Assembly: GCA_022376465.1 (NCBI GenBank)
Contig: JACDTU010000006.1
Coordinates: 1,736,001 to 1,800,000 of the forward strand
Direction: 5' to 3'
Length of the DNA stretch: 64,000 nt
Origin: Cubamyces lactineus
Lineage: Eukaryota; Basidiomycota; Agaricomycetes; Polyporales; Polyporaceae
Part shown: piece after piece, positions 36,429 to 48,742 of the stretch
Numbering within the stretch: position 1 is the first letter of the stretch
Layout of the letters: each line of letters opens with the position of its first letter
Notes under the pieces: model-generated
What the model saw: only the letters and a program-made list of their open reading frames with translations
What the model was told of the DNA's origin: nothing
The model's database searches: none
Program-made: the position numbers and the translations under genes

Positions 36429-36950
36429 CTCTGTGGTCAAGATGCGTTCAACGCGGACCGGAGAGGCAGACAACGCGCCGGGCCATTGATGTCTATGGCG
36501 GAATGGTTGCGTGTGAGGCGTACACGTCCGTGCTCTATTTGCACCCGCCGGAGTCACCGTCGTGTCGTCATAGTGCGAAGGACGGTCGTCTCAGACGGCC
36601 CGTAGAGCTTGAGGAGAGAACCTTGCGTGATATGCCGGGTCGCGCCTTGCACCAGTCCTGGCGCGGCTTCCGCTCATCTCCTTCTAGTCGTCGGTGCAGT
36701 CATCTCATAGAGTTCATATGCTGTGACCGTTCCGCGAGGAAGACTTGCATTAGACTGCGGTCGAGCATCGAGAACCTGTCAATAGTCGGTTAGCACTGCG
36801 AGGCTGTATCAAAACTGACACGGAAGCAGCACTTAGCTAGTGTAAGCGTTGTCACGTTACACTGCCGGTGCGTGGCATACGGCATACGATGGCAGGCAGC
36901 CGGGAGCGACAGAAACGCAGTAGATTGGTTACGACAGGCTATCATACAGA
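36294..36950 (-). repeat. Reductase/FunK1 junction flank, duplicated at 21957-22590
   Basis: Downstream flank of FunK1 copy C, containing the inner part of the reductase remnant. It aligns with 21957-22590 through both the reductase-derived part and the kinase-derived part, so the junction existed before the second copy was made. Confidence 0.75.
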
Positions 36951-39223
36951 TTAAGAGGTCCCATCGGACCTACGATCCAGCTCGGGGCGCTCGCGCAGCT
37001 GATCCAAGACGCTCCTCAGGGCATGGAGCAAACTCTGATGAGTGAACGCAGCACTGTGCTGGCTGACATTGATGGTTAGAGGGGTACCGTATGAGCGTTC
37101 TGCTGCAAGGACCATTGTGAATTGGTATTGACGAAGGAGATACCGGAGGGGTTCAGACGTATGTTGAATGACAAGGGGGGCATCCGTCAGGCTCCATATG
37201 GCGACACGACGTGCTTCCAGGATTTCTTCGGTCGTTCTTCCTCCGAAGGACTTAGTGAAGGCGCGCCCCAGCTTCTGCTGCTCTTCAGGGGTACCGACGT
37301 CGAGAAAACAGATCCTGCGGTAGATTGCATACACCAATACCCACAGAAACGATTCCACGTCGTCTTCAGCCGTGGTAGGTGGTGTTGGCTTTCCACTGAG
37401 CATAGCTTCCAAGAGACGGCGCGACAAGAATTGCAGGGTGCCCTGAGGAGCAGATCAGCTGAGAGTGGACTCAAAATCGTATAAACCTACAGTAATTTGG
37501 CCGCCCCTTTGGCTGCCAAACTTAGTATGTGTCCGTGTGGACGGTCCGTGGAGATGGGAAGGGATTGCGCCGTATCCTCTCGGTGGCGAGACCGTTTCCG
37601 TGATCTTGACTTCTATGTCGGACTCCAGCCGCGCGAAGTCAAGATCGGTCAAGAATCCTGCTGACTCCTGTCTCAATAGATCCTCTGCAAGCAATATGTT
37701 TCCCGCACTGATATCGCGATGAAGGATTTTTTGCTCTGCGAGAAACTGGTGCGCTGTTGATATGATATGCGATCAGGAGCCTGCTAGGGCAGATATGTGA
37801 AGAGCGTACCTTCCAGGGCAGTTATGAACCCTTCTAGAAGTTCGCGTTCACTGTGATACTCCCAGACAGGGCGTCCGAGTGTCTCAATGACAATACGGTG
37901 GAGGACCGACGTTAGCTTGTTGGGTCCAAGAGTGGTGCCACGAAGGGCATGCGCGGTGATGCGCTTGTACTTGTTGTCCGGGAAGGTAACGTCCGCGCCA
38001 ACAACGTACTTTGCGAGTCCAGGGTGGCTTCCCTTGATGGCATGATACACAAACGACTCGGCGTCCCGATCGCTCGAGCGCAAGCTCGTCTCCATGATCA
38101 TCTCTGGTCCACACAGCTGACCACTCGCATTCACCTCCCGCACTCGCCATACGGTAGTACCGCGCCCGAAGAGCGAAAGCGAGCTCCAGATCGGCTCATG
38201 CACAGTGCACCAATGTCGAGGGTCGGAACCGACCGGATCCACAATATACGCTTCTGTACCATTGGGAAGCATACTTTGTGGAGCCGGTGAAACGGAGGGG
38301 TCAAGGCCGAGCTCATGCTCGTCAAGAACGCGCGTGAGAGATCGGACGACGCGGATGAAGACGTCGAGATCCTCCCACATGTGGTATCGCGGCGAAACTA
38401 GCACTCCTTGTCGGTCAAAGATGCATACACAGAAACCACAGCCAAAGATGAGCAAGCTGATAGAGAAGACAGAGAACGGTCGACCAGAGAGATGCAGGCG
38501 AGCGTAATCCGCAGCTTGAGCTAGCAAAGAAGATGCTGGGCCACCGGCAACAGTAGGGTATGCGTGCTGGTTGTTCGATGGCTTTACCTCGATAAAGCCA
38601 GCGCGGTCGCACCAACGCCTCTGTTGAGCTGGAGGCAATTCTGAGAATGATCTGTCGCGAAGAAGGGAGAAGTCTGGCGTAAATTTCGGAAACCCGGGGG
38701 TATGGTATTGATTTGGAGCGAGTGCTGCGCTCTGACGGCGGAAGACGCGATCAAAGGCTTCTTCGCCTTGCACATCCGGCGATGGAAATCTTGCAATATG
38801 CTCAAGGATCCGCTCCTACGGGTAGCACACACGTCAATTTAGGCTCATATATAGTAGTCGCGATACTCTTACCAGAGGGCCGTACATCTGTAGCTCACGA
38901 CGAGACTTCATGGGTTGGGCAAACGGAGTACTATACCCCGAGTCCAGATCCTCGGCCTCGGCGAAAGCTTCACTCTCTAGGTAGTCGATGGAATGGCTGT
39001 CGGCCTGTGCGGCTAGAAACGTGAGCTTCTCGACATCCTCTGCTAACTGGGCTTGGAGTGACTGCATGCACTGATTGACGAAACGATCGTCAACAGACGA
39101 CACCCGCAGTCGCGTCATGACGCTTTCAACATCGTACTGCACACGTTCATCGAGTTCTCTCTGGAGAGCGGTGTGCGAAGAGCCAAGGTAGTAGCTTCGG
39201 TCACTTGCATAGTCGTCAACCAT
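36951..39223 (-). CDS. FunK1-type protein kinase, copy C (mosaic)
   Basis: Four-exon FunK1 kinase, apparently intact. The start at 39223 (MVDDYASDRSYYLGSS) is the first ATG inside the region aligned to copy B. The open frame extends to 39388, but copy B's start codon is not conserved here, so the 5' end is uncertain. Exon 1 ends RRELQMYGPLV, exon 2 holds the N-lobe (RWCDRAGFIEVKP, SSLSLFGRGTTVWRVRE), exon 3 HRDISAGNILL and LTDLDFARLE, and exon 4 ends LDRRSDGTS. The DNA is near-identical to copy B up to about 38012, then near-identical to copy A from about 38005 to the stop. It sits between the reductase remnant and SDR-3, on the same strand as both. Confidence 0.82.
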
Positions 39224-39495
39224 ATCTAGGTGAGCGTTGGCGCAAGAAATTTGGAAACCAGGCCTGTCTGCTAGCCTCTTAGAATCTACGGGCGGGTCGA
39301 AGCAATGGTGAGAGGAAGAGCTGGGCGGCCAGCAGAGCCACAGTCCGCTGCCAGCAGTTGGGCGCTTCGGGCAACACTTTGGCGCCACGTGTATATATTC
39401 GCGGGTGCATATCCAGAGATTGGACCATCACCATCGTTTGGAACAGTACGATACACAGCAGGAGGAGTCGCAGTCACAGAGAACTCGTTCTGACT

Positions 39496-40993
39496 TCAGA
39501 TCTCCAGATGCTGGAGCCATCCGCGTGCACCGAAATCCTCTACTATATCCCCTACCATCTCCGCGAGCGGTTTGTACACGATTCCCAGCTCGTTCTCGGC
39601 GCGCTTTCCGGAGAAGACAGTATGCGCAGGGAGAGCTTTCTCCTCTTCTCCGGGTCGGGAGGCCCTCGGCGGATGAATTTTCTCGAATCCGAGAAGCTTG
39701 GGACGGCCACCAGTGCACAAGCTGTTCGCAGCATCGTCTGAGCGTGCCATGTGAAGTCACAGAATGTCAGTAGTATGTAATGATGTAATGATTGCCAGTG
39801 AATAGGAACTTACACCAGTCTTGGAAGATACACACACCTGTAATCCGCGTATTGGTGTCAGATTGGTAATTCACAGCTCATACTATGTTCGAGACCAATG
39901 CACGCACCGGCACTCGCAAGGAATCGCTTTCCTCCGGCGTCCTCGGTGTCGAGCACTCGCAAGTGCATCTGCGCGACGTCATGGATGTGCACGTAGTTGT
40001 AGATGTCTGGGGGTGATGCTGCAGGAGGAGCTGGAACTGAGAACATCTGCGTCCATGCTAGCATCATGCTGGCGCTGGCAATCGCTGCAGGAGAGCGAGG
40101 ATTATCTGGGAGAGGCTGTCGTGTCAAACTGTGATTAGTAACTCCTCAGGGCCACGATACGACGTGATAATCCTCACACCGAAGATCCAAGCCGGGGCGA
40201 CGACGCTAAAGTCATACGAGAGCGCGTGCTTGTTCTCCTCGTAGAACTGCCAGGCAGCTAGAGAAGGCGAAGAGGCATAAGTGGTTCATGAGGCCTACAT
40301 AGACTGTCGTGACGCACCTCTCTCTGATTTCACCTTGCTGGTGCTGTATTTGTCGACCCCGGGAGCCGCCTTCCCCATCTTCTCTACGATCCCAACGGAG
40401 TAGTCGTTCCAGTCATCCTCCGTGCGTACCACTGTCGAGGAAGGCGGTCGGATGACGTCCGCAATTGCAGATATGGACGACGTGAACACGACACGCTTGA
40501 CGGTCCTGGTACCGGCGTCCGTGCTAGATCAGTTCTCACACGCAGGCTCGTAACATGCGAGCAACGTACGTGTGCTTCGCCGCACTGCGGAGAATGCCCA
40601 GCGTACCATTCACTGCAGGCCCAATGTACTCGGCAGGGTCGTAGAGATTGAACGTCACAGGAGTAGCGGTGTGAACAATGCCTTCGACGCCAAAGAGGCA
40701 CTTGTCGAAGGCGCCTTGCTGCGTTCAACGGTCAGCTATCGTACGGCGTGGATAGTAAGAGTGCTTACTGCTGTGATGTCGGGGACAACGACGCACTCGA
40801 AAGCACCGCCTTCCGATAGCTCGGAGGATAATCTCGACGAAACCAGAGTTGTAAGCGTACGCGCCTTGTCCTGCGTGCGTACTGCAGCACGGACGGCGTA
40901 GCCTGCTTCGAGAAGCTGGTAAACAACCCAGCACCCGACGAAGCCATTGGCTCCTGTGACGAGTATTCTCGCGGGTGGCTGAAGTGCAGGCAT
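39496..40993 (-). CDS. Extended SDR reductase SDR-3
   Basis: MPALQPPARILVTGANGFVG opens the fold and exon 1 ends VVVPDITA. The catalytic exon reads KRVVFTSSISAIADV, RTEDDWNDYSVGIV and KYSTSKVKSERG. Next come FDFSVVAPAWIFG-like and YNYVHIHDVAQMHLRVL, then GGKRFLASA. The 24-nt microexon at 39814-39837 gives VCIFQDW, and the last exon ends GARGWLQHLEI. Seven exons, intact. It is sister to SDR-2. Its 3' end lies about 270 bp from the start of FunK1 copy C, so the two genes read in tandem. Confidence 0.85.
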
Positions 40994-41533
40994 TGTAGAC
41001 TGAGGTGATGACCATGCTGCGTTCGCTGCATGTTAAGTAGTTGGTAAAGGCGCCAGCAAGGCCGCACAGACTCGGAGCCATGTGAGTAGGATGAGCATGG
41101 CCCATGTTAGCAAGTTCATCAGTGCAGCGTAGCTGTCAGAGGCGACGAAGGCGCATACGCTATGATTGCACACCGGCCAGTCACTGCCGTCGCGTTGCCA
41201 TGAACTCAATTGTGCAGTGTATGCGGATGGTTGACGAAACACTGAAGGCGCACCTATCATTCCGTGCCGGTCGGCTTCGTCTCGTGCTTCGTGCCAGATG
41301 TCACTCGTTGCACGTGAGACGCTCTTCGTTAGGCTGCGGCTTGAGCTTATGTTGAAGGACTAGTCTCGCTGAACGTTCGGAGCTCTGAGATTGCCAACCC
41401 AAGCCTCCATTCCTCGTGTTGTACATGACAGAATGCACCATACCGGATGATCAACGTACCGAGAGCACAGCGCCTGAGGCATGCAAACTAACCACCGCCG
41501 GCGCGTCAGCCGCACGCTGGGGATCACTTAAGC

Positions 41534-43013
41534 TCAGAGATCATCGAGGTGCCTGAGCCATCCACGACTGCGGAAATCCTCGACGAGGTCCTTCAGCGTC
41601 TCAGGGACAGTCTTGTACACAATCCCCAGCTTCTGGCGTGCTTTCTCGCCAGAAAAGACGAGGTGCGGGCGAAGTTCGGCACCTTTTTGGCGCGACGTGG
41701 TTGCGTGGAGTTTGCTTAGTCCCGGAAGGATCTCGAGGGACCGTGCGGCATCGACTAAGCGTGTGGAAGCAATGTAGACTGTCAGACGATGTTCCTGACA
41801 GAATGATGGGGGACCGGAGGTAGAGCTTACACCAATCCTGCCACATGCATACGTCTATTCGGCAGACGTGAGTTGGACACAGGCGAGAGAGAAGAGTGTA
41901 GATAGACAACACGCACGAGAACAGGCGATGAAACGCTCGCCTGCCGCTTCTTCCATCTCGAGCGCACGGACGTGCATCTCCGCGACGTCGCGGATGTCGA
42001 CGTAGCTGAAAGGGAAAGACGGAAACGGTTCGGGGGGTGGAGGTGTCGCAAAGAGCTGCTCCCACTCTAGCTTCGCACTAGGAGTAGAAAATGCGCTGGG
42101 CGACGGCGGTTCATCGGGTAAGGGCTATAGAAGCGAGACCAGGATTTAGCAGGATGAGTAAGTGGCGCAGACCGGCCTGTCATACCCCGAGGATCCATCC
42201 GGGGGCGATCACGCTCAGCTCGTACGGCAGCGCATCCTTGTTCTCTCGATAATATCTCCATGCGGCTATAATGAGAAGGGGCATGATGCATGTCAGTATG
42301 GAAGAGGTGTGAGCCTGGGGTTTTAGACAACCCACCTTGTTCAGAGAGCACTTTGCTCGCGTTGTACTTCGAAATCCCCGAAGCGTCTTTGCCTATCTCT
42401 CTTACCAACCGCACCGCGGACTCATTCCAGTCTTCTTCAGTGTATATCTTCGTCTTTTCCACTGCGACGATGCTTTCTCCCACGGCTCCAATGGACGACG
42501 TTACTACAACCCGTTTGATATCGCTGGCAGTCGTGGCATTCAACGTTATATTTTGGTCAACTCGCACATGCAGAACGCACCTACGCTTCGCTGCGCTCCT
42601 CAAGATGCCCATCGTGCCTTCGAGCGCGGGCCTGATATAGTCCTCTGGGTCTTCAAGGTCGAATGTGACCGGGGTGGCAGTATGTACAACGCCCTGAACG
42701 CCGTCTAAGAATTCCTCAAACGCGCCTTCCTATGAATGTGATTAATGTCAGTAGACGTCTTTCTCTACCCTTCAGAGACGTGACGACTCACCGCCGATAT
42801 ATCCGGGACTACAACACACTCCAAAGCACCCACAATGTCCAGGGTGGGATGCTTCTTGGCCATGAGCGCTGAAAGTGCGCGCGCCTTCTCTGCCGATCGG
42901 ATGGTAGCACGGACCGAGTACCCCCTATCGAGGAGGATATGGACAACCCAGCACCCAACATACCCGTTAGCCCCGGTGACAAGCACTCTTGCTGGCGGCG
43001 AGAGGGTGGGCAT
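41534..43013 (-). CDS. Extended SDR reductase SDR-4
   Basis: [20 protein letters not shown] starts at 43013 and exon 1 ends VVVPDISA. The catalytic exon gives KRVVVTSSIGAVGES, IYTEEDWNESAVRLV and KYNASKVLSEQG. The following exons give APGWILG-like sequence, FSYVDIRDVAEMHVRALEM and GERFIACS. The 24-nt microexon at 41831-41854 encodes VCMWQDW, and the last exon ends SRGWLRHLDDL at 41534. Intact. This is the parent type of the truncated remnant at 36085-36428 and of the smaller scrap at about 21957-22060. Confidence 0.85.
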
Positions 43014-43808
43014 CGTCGAAAGAACTAGGGATATCGGCAACGAAGAAGTTGCGTTAGGACGGGCTCATGACGCGGGATCCTGGGGTAGCTTAAGTATCTC
43101 CATAACAGAGACCTCAGTTCCCAAGGATGCCGTTGGGTGGGAAGGTCGGCGGGTCCATTGGTCAGCAACATAGATATCGAAGGCTCTTCTGTGGGCGAAA
43201 GCTTCACGTTAAGGTCACCTGAAAGATGCGCTAGGATAACGAGTGACCAAATCCCACATTCATATACTTGCACATTCTAGCAGATGTGCACATTCAGTGA
43301 CGATTTTGACAATTGCGCTGACTTACTCGAGTGGTGAGAGATATCACACACAAGTGTCGCTCTCGAACACAATACTGGCCAAACCACACTCAGAGATGTG
43401 CTATAATGCAGAGCTGTCGTGGATGATCTGCACTGTAAGCACTGGGATCGAGATATACGAGAGTTTCTAACTCACCTCGGAACATTGAGCGTCGCGAACG
43501 CCACGAGGCATCTTCTTGGATCATCATGACCGCACAGAACGGTTCGATTAGAACAACAATGTCTTCGAAACTCTCCTTCGGTAAAGTTCAGTGTTACATA
43601 CTTGAAGCGCGGAGCGACCCTAAAAAGCAGATGAGCACCACGAAACCACCGCTCACCGTTGTCGCTGTTGTCGCCAAGGAGCAAGCTTAGGTCTAAAGGC
43701 TCTCTGAGCAATATCAAACACATGACGGTGTTTCTGCTCGAGTATTTCTAAGACACCTCTAGCGATTTGCTACGTCATCGTTAACGTTCATGACAGGATC
43801 GAACAGCG
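43014..43808. other. Intergenic, promoter of SDR-4
   Basis: About 800 bp between SDR-4 and the 3' end of SDR-5. An 83-codon minus-strand frame (43472-43723, with LDLSLLLGDNSDNGERWF) could be a decayed exon but matches nothing I know. Confidence 0.4.
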
Positions 43809-45218
43809 CTAGCCCTCTAGATGCGCGAGCCAGCCAAGAGCGCTCCACTGCTCGTATACCTCTTTGAACGTCTCCGGGAGCGTCTTAAACTTCATGTCGA
43901 AGATCCGCTTGGCCTTCTCGTTCGAGCACGTCGGATGCGCGGGATCACCTCCTGCTGTCACGGGATCTTCTTTGTCGAGCTTCGGGAGCACGCCAAGCGC
44001 CTTCGCGGCGTCCACTGTGATGAGCCATCATCAGTTAAGCCCTTAAGAAAACCATCGTGCCATGCGAAACGACGTACGCCAGTCCTGCCAGTTGCAGACG
44101 TCTAGAGGTACGGGGGTAGTACGTCAGTGTGGGCCCCTACTCAGGATGGCAGCAAGTGCGACTTACGAGAGGAAACGATGATCCGCTCTCCACCCGCAGC
44201 TTCGACCTCCAGGGCGCGGACATGAACGTCGACAACGTCGTGGATATCGACATAGTTGAAGTATCGCGGCTCCCGCGGAGAAGGGGCGGGCATTACAAAG
44301 AGCTGTTCATACAAGTGCCGCGGGCTAGAGCCCATCTTCAACGGAGAGGACAGGTCGCGGGGTAGCGGCTGCAGCAGAAATCACTTCGTGAGTGGAAAAC
44401 AGGGCTGTAAGAGCTGGGGGATGATGCATACACCCATGACCCACGATGGGAGAACAGTGCACAAGTCAAACTTGATGTCGCTCTTGTTGTCGCGGACGAA
44501 CTCCCATGCGGCTGGGAGGCGTGCTGTTAGTCGAGGAACATGAGACCGAGAGCATCGGGCATACCTCTCTCGGAAAGTGCCTTGCTTGCGTTGTACTTGA
44601 GATCCCCAGGTGCATCGCGTCCTTGCTCTCTCACGGTCTTGACAGCGTCGTCGTTCCACACCTCTTCTGTGTATACCCCCGAGGGGGCATACGTGTTGAC
44701 CACAGCGGCGATGGATGATGTGATAATGACACGTTTGACGTGCGTTCTGGGGGAACGTGTGAGGAATAGTATATCGAGCGAAGTGGCCAGCATACGGACC
44801 CGTGTTGCTGCACGCTGCGCAGAATGCTAACCGTCCCGCCGACTGCTGGTTTGATGCAGGCCTCCGGGTCCTCTTCGGTGAAAACAACGGGGGACGCGGT
44901 ATGGATGACAGCAGAGACGTCTGTGACGACGCTGTCAAACGCGCCATCCTGTAGCAAAGTCAACAAATTAATCCGGGGTCGCAGGGAGTAGAACCAACTT
45001 ACGACAGTGATGTCCGGGACGACACCGCACTGGAACTTGGTAGCTTGCGCAGGATACTCCTCCTTGATGAATTGAACTATAGTGTCGGCAATGGCTTGAT
45101 AGCGGACGGTGCCTTTAACGGAGTAACCGCGTTCAAGCAGGGCGCGGACGATCCATAATCCAAGGAAGCCGTTTGCGCCTGTGACAAGAACGTTTGTGGG
45201 AGCGAAGACTGTCGGCAT
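43809..45218 (-). CDS. Extended SDR reductase SDR-5
   Basis: [20 protein letters not shown] starts at 45218 and exon 1 ends VVPDITV. The catalytic exon gives KRVIITSSIAAVVNT, VYTEEVWNDDAVKTV and KYNASKALSERG. Then come FDLCTVLPSWVMG, FNYVDIHDVVDVHVRALEV and GGERIIVSS. The 24-nt microexon at 44078-44101 gives VCNWQDW, and the last exon ends SALGWLAHLEG. Intact; closest to SDR-6. The two genes share a promoter element: CCTATATACTGTAG lies 55-70 bp upstream of each start (here about 45273-45286). Confidence 0.85.
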
Positions 45219-45289
45219 TGTGGAGATGAGTTGTGTGAAGTGCGATGAATCGTCCCCAACGTCGTAGGCCACCTATATACTGTAGTTCA

Positions 45290-46066
45290 TTTCGCTAGCA
45301 TCGTCCTGGAGCAACGGCAGCGACATGGCGCGTCCTTCTTGCCGGCTGGCAGAGCTCGCTCATCATGCATACGCGTCCTGGCCGAAGACGGTGACTGTGG
45401 CACGTCGTATACGCCACGCCAAGTAGCTGTATGGCAAGAATGTTGCCAGGAGCGCTAGCCAGCCCCGAAGCCTCCGGAGGGAAGGACTTACTAAGCGCTG
45501 TAAGACGTACACCAGCCACAGAATGAAACCACAGTCTTACAAAGACTGACAGATTGCACCATCATGAGGCGCCTTCATTGCGAAAACACGGCGAGGAACG
45601 CGGCCACGAGATAGTAGGAGGCTCGTAGTCAGCAAAGACGGTCCAGGTCGAAAGGGTAGACGAAGAGAGCGATAGCTCGTGTTACGGCGTGCCACGACTT
45701 GCCGCGCTTCGTTATGGTATAGGCTAACATGTATGCAGGTTTGTCCGGGCTTGTACCAAGTTCAAACAGCAATGTCGATGGCCCAGATTCCTGAGAGAAC
45801 CTTTGAACCCTCGAGGTTGGCGGCGTGATGGTCCTAGCCGAGTATATGGTCTCGGCTACCGTGTTCACGCCCAGGTATCCGATGTCATGAACCACAGGCG
45901 GTAAGATAGAAGCAGAGAGCACATATTTGATTGTCAGTTGTCCATGGGGGCAGAAAGCAAGGACTCCGACGAGCAAAAGGGAGCGAAGACACTCAAGCTC
46001 AAGACTGAAAGTTGAAACGTTGAAGAGAGGACAGCTTGCATGCTCGCGTGGCAACTTCGGCATCAC
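45290..46066 (-). pseudogene. Decayed, unrecognised gene upstream of SDR-5 (copy also upstream of SDR-6)
   Basis: A 145-codon minus-strand frame (45629-46066) starts MPKLPREHA and contains hydrophobic stretches such as YVLSASILPPVV. DNA from about 45290 to 46050 aligns in patches with 47850-48620 (for example AAGCGCGG, CTTACTAC-type blocks, GTCGCGTGGCA, CTTCGGCAT), but frames differ and stops interrupt. I read both as relics of one membrane-type gene. A WHAVTR patch faintly recalls wax-synthase/MBOAT proteins; this is a guess. Confidence 0.3.
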
Positions 46067-46370
46067 CCGAATTGCCTAGTTCTCGCTCAGCCTGCACTGT
46101 TGCAGCCCAATGCTGAACGTTAACAGTCTTTCAGACTCGTAGGACCTCATGCGCGTACGCTCCTCACCTAGCCATATGGACTTAAGCAAGCAATGTTGCT
46201 ATGGAATTTGAGTTGCGAGCGTTGCGCATGAACGTAACCAGCCATTCTCTAAGAATGACGGATGTGGACGTATGCATTCATCAACCCACATAAATGTCAA
46301 GTCGAAGGGTCATTACAGTGATTACAGTAGTCTATGATGTCGTTTTTCTAGAAGAGGACGAGCTAGAGAT

Positions 46371-47773
46371 TTACTGAAGATGCGCAAGCCATCCGAAGGC
46401 ACTCCACTGCTCGTAAACCTCTTTGAAGATCTCCGGCACCGTCTTGAACTTGATGCCGAGGATCCGTTTGGCCTTCTCGTTCGCGCACGTCGGGTGCGGA
46501 GGATAGGCCCCTGTCGCCCCGAGATCCTCTTTGTCAAGTTTCGGAAGAACGCCAAGTGCGTCTGCTGCGCTTACTATGTGAACTATCGTTAGTCGAAACA
46601 CTCAAGGGCGCAATGGAAGACGACGTACGCCAGTCCTGCCAGCTGCAGACGCCTAAAGACGAGCAAGCAGTACGTCAAGAAAAGCTCGACGCTGATTTGG
46701 AAAGTGGTACTCACCGGAAGACACGATGATTCGTTCGCCACCGGCGGCGTCGACCTCCAGCGCGCGGATGTGCGCGTCAACGACGTCGTGCACGTCGACG
46801 TAGTTAATGCATGGTGGCTCGCGCGGCGACGGAGCGGGCACTGTGAACAGTTGATCGTACATGTAGCGCGGCGTCGAGCCCATCTCGAGTGGAGACGACA
46901 GTTCTCGGGGTAGAGGCTGCATCAGAACCCAGATTGTGAGCCGAATTCGGGGACGCGAGAGCTGACAGAAGATGCATACACCGAAGACCCATGATGGGAG
47001 GATAGTACACAAGTCGAATTTTACGTCGTCCTTGTGTTCGTTAACGAATTCCCAGGCGGCTGCGAGAAGCGCTGTCAGTCCAGGGACATAGTGCGATCGC
47101 CACACGAGCGTACCTTTCTCGGAGAGCGCCTTGCTTGCGATGTACTTGAGAACCCCAGGAGCATCCCGGCCCTGCTCTTTCACGATCCTAACCACCTCGT
47201 CGTTCCACATCTCCTCGGTATACAGTCCCTCAGGGGAATCTGAGCTGATCACCGCAGCGATGGACGATGTGATCACGACACGCATTATGTGTGTCCTGAA
47301 GACCATATGAGATACATATCCTGGACATAGGAATGGTGTAGCGAAGGTACGAACCCGTGCTTCAATACGCTGTGCAGGATGCTAACGGTCCCCCGCACCG
47401 CTGGCCTGATGCACGCTTCAGGATCTTCCTCGGTGAATAGGACGGGTGATGCAGTATGGATCACTGCAGAGACGTCTGTAACAACATCGTCGAACGCGCC
47501 GTCCTGCATCAACGTTAGCAAACCAATCCAAGATGGCAAGAGGTCAAACCAGCTTACGACAGTGATGTCCGGAACGACTACACATCGGAACCTGGCAGCT
47601 TGTTCGGGGTATTTCTCCTCGATGAACTGGGTTATCGATTCGGCGATGGCTTGAGAGCGGACAGTGCCTTTGACGGAGTAACCGCGCTCAAGCAGTACGC
47701 GGATGATCCACAGCCCAAGGTAGCCGTTTGCGCCTGTGACAAGAACGTTTGTGGGAGCGCAGACTGTTGGCAT
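46371..47773 (-). CDS. Extended SDR reductase SDR-6
   Basis: [20 protein letters not shown] starts at 47773 and exon 1 ends VVVPDITV. The catalytic exon gives MRVVITSSIAAVISS, LYTEEMWNDEVVRIV and KYIASKALSEKG. Then come FDLCTILPSWVFG, INYVDVHDVVDAHIRALEV and GGERIIVSSG. The 24-nt microexon at 46629-46652 gives VCSWQDW in phase 1 on both sides, and the last exon ends SAFGWLAHLQ. Intact tandem duplicate of SDR-5, including upstream DNA. A TATA-like CCTATATACTGTAG lies at 47823-47836. Confidence 0.85.
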
Positions 47774-47829
47774 CGTGAAAGTTGTGTGAAGTGTGGTGGA
47801 TGGTCTCCAATGTCGCCAACGGCCTATAT

Positions 47830-48742
47830 ACTGTAGCTCATCTGGGCGGCATCGTCGTGAGCGAGTGATGGCTGGATGACGCAGTCTTCCTGCCGGCTTG
47901 TGGCTTGTACTTGGAGCTTGCTCATCATCACTATGCAGCTCGGTCGCAGATAGCTGTGGAAGACCGTATACCACGCGCTTAGCAGTGCTGCTAAGGGCTA
48001 TCTCCGCCTTCTGTTCAGGACGCTGTGGAAACCACAGGCCGTGAACTTACATAGGACCACGGTAATACCGAGGCCTGAGCCACCTGCGCAGAAATGCATG
48101 AGAAAGCACGCCGAGAGCATCGCCACGAAGGAGTAGTAAGCTGATGGATAAGGCCATATCCACCTTGCTCTAGCATGTCTAAGTCTCGACTGCTGTGCGG
48201 CTCCGCGCTTGTATACGGTACATGGTATGTAGTGGTATGTCCGGTCGTCACGAGTCGTGCACTATACGGCATTAGAATTCCTACTAGAATCTGCATACAT
48301 CAGCGAAGTCGATAATCATACCCTCAAGTTTGGCTATAGGCCGCGACGTATATGAGTTCGGTAGCGCGATGATTTCACCATAGCTCGAGGCTTAACTCTT
48401 CCCCGTGCCGGCTCGTTTTAGTTGCTCAAGTATCGATCCTCAATTGCAGGTGAGGTATCGAACGGCCTCGGGAAGAGGCATGACAGTAGAAAGTACGCCG
48501 TTGCCGCAGTAGATGAGTGTAAATGCTGAAATTTTCAGTGAAATGTACATCGCCAAGGCCCCGGCATTGGCGCCCTGCATGGTCGCGTGGCAGCTTCGGC
48601 ATTGTCCGGCTGCTAGTGCTCCCCGTTCGCGGCGGAGGTTTGCAACTCTGCATCTGCTCACATCCACGTAAGTACTACAGTCTACAACCGTTGCCGACGA
48701 ATGGTCGATGCGCTTTGCTCTAATTCTTACTCGTATGGCCAT
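47830..48742 (-). pseudogene. Decayed copy of the SDR-5 upstream gene relic
   Basis: Aligns in patches with 45290-46066. Minus-strand frames include MPKLPRDHAG (from about 48598), AFTLIYCGNGVLSTVMPLP and AYYSFVAMLSACFLMHF, but in different frames separated by stops. No functional reading frame seen. Confidence 0.3.
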
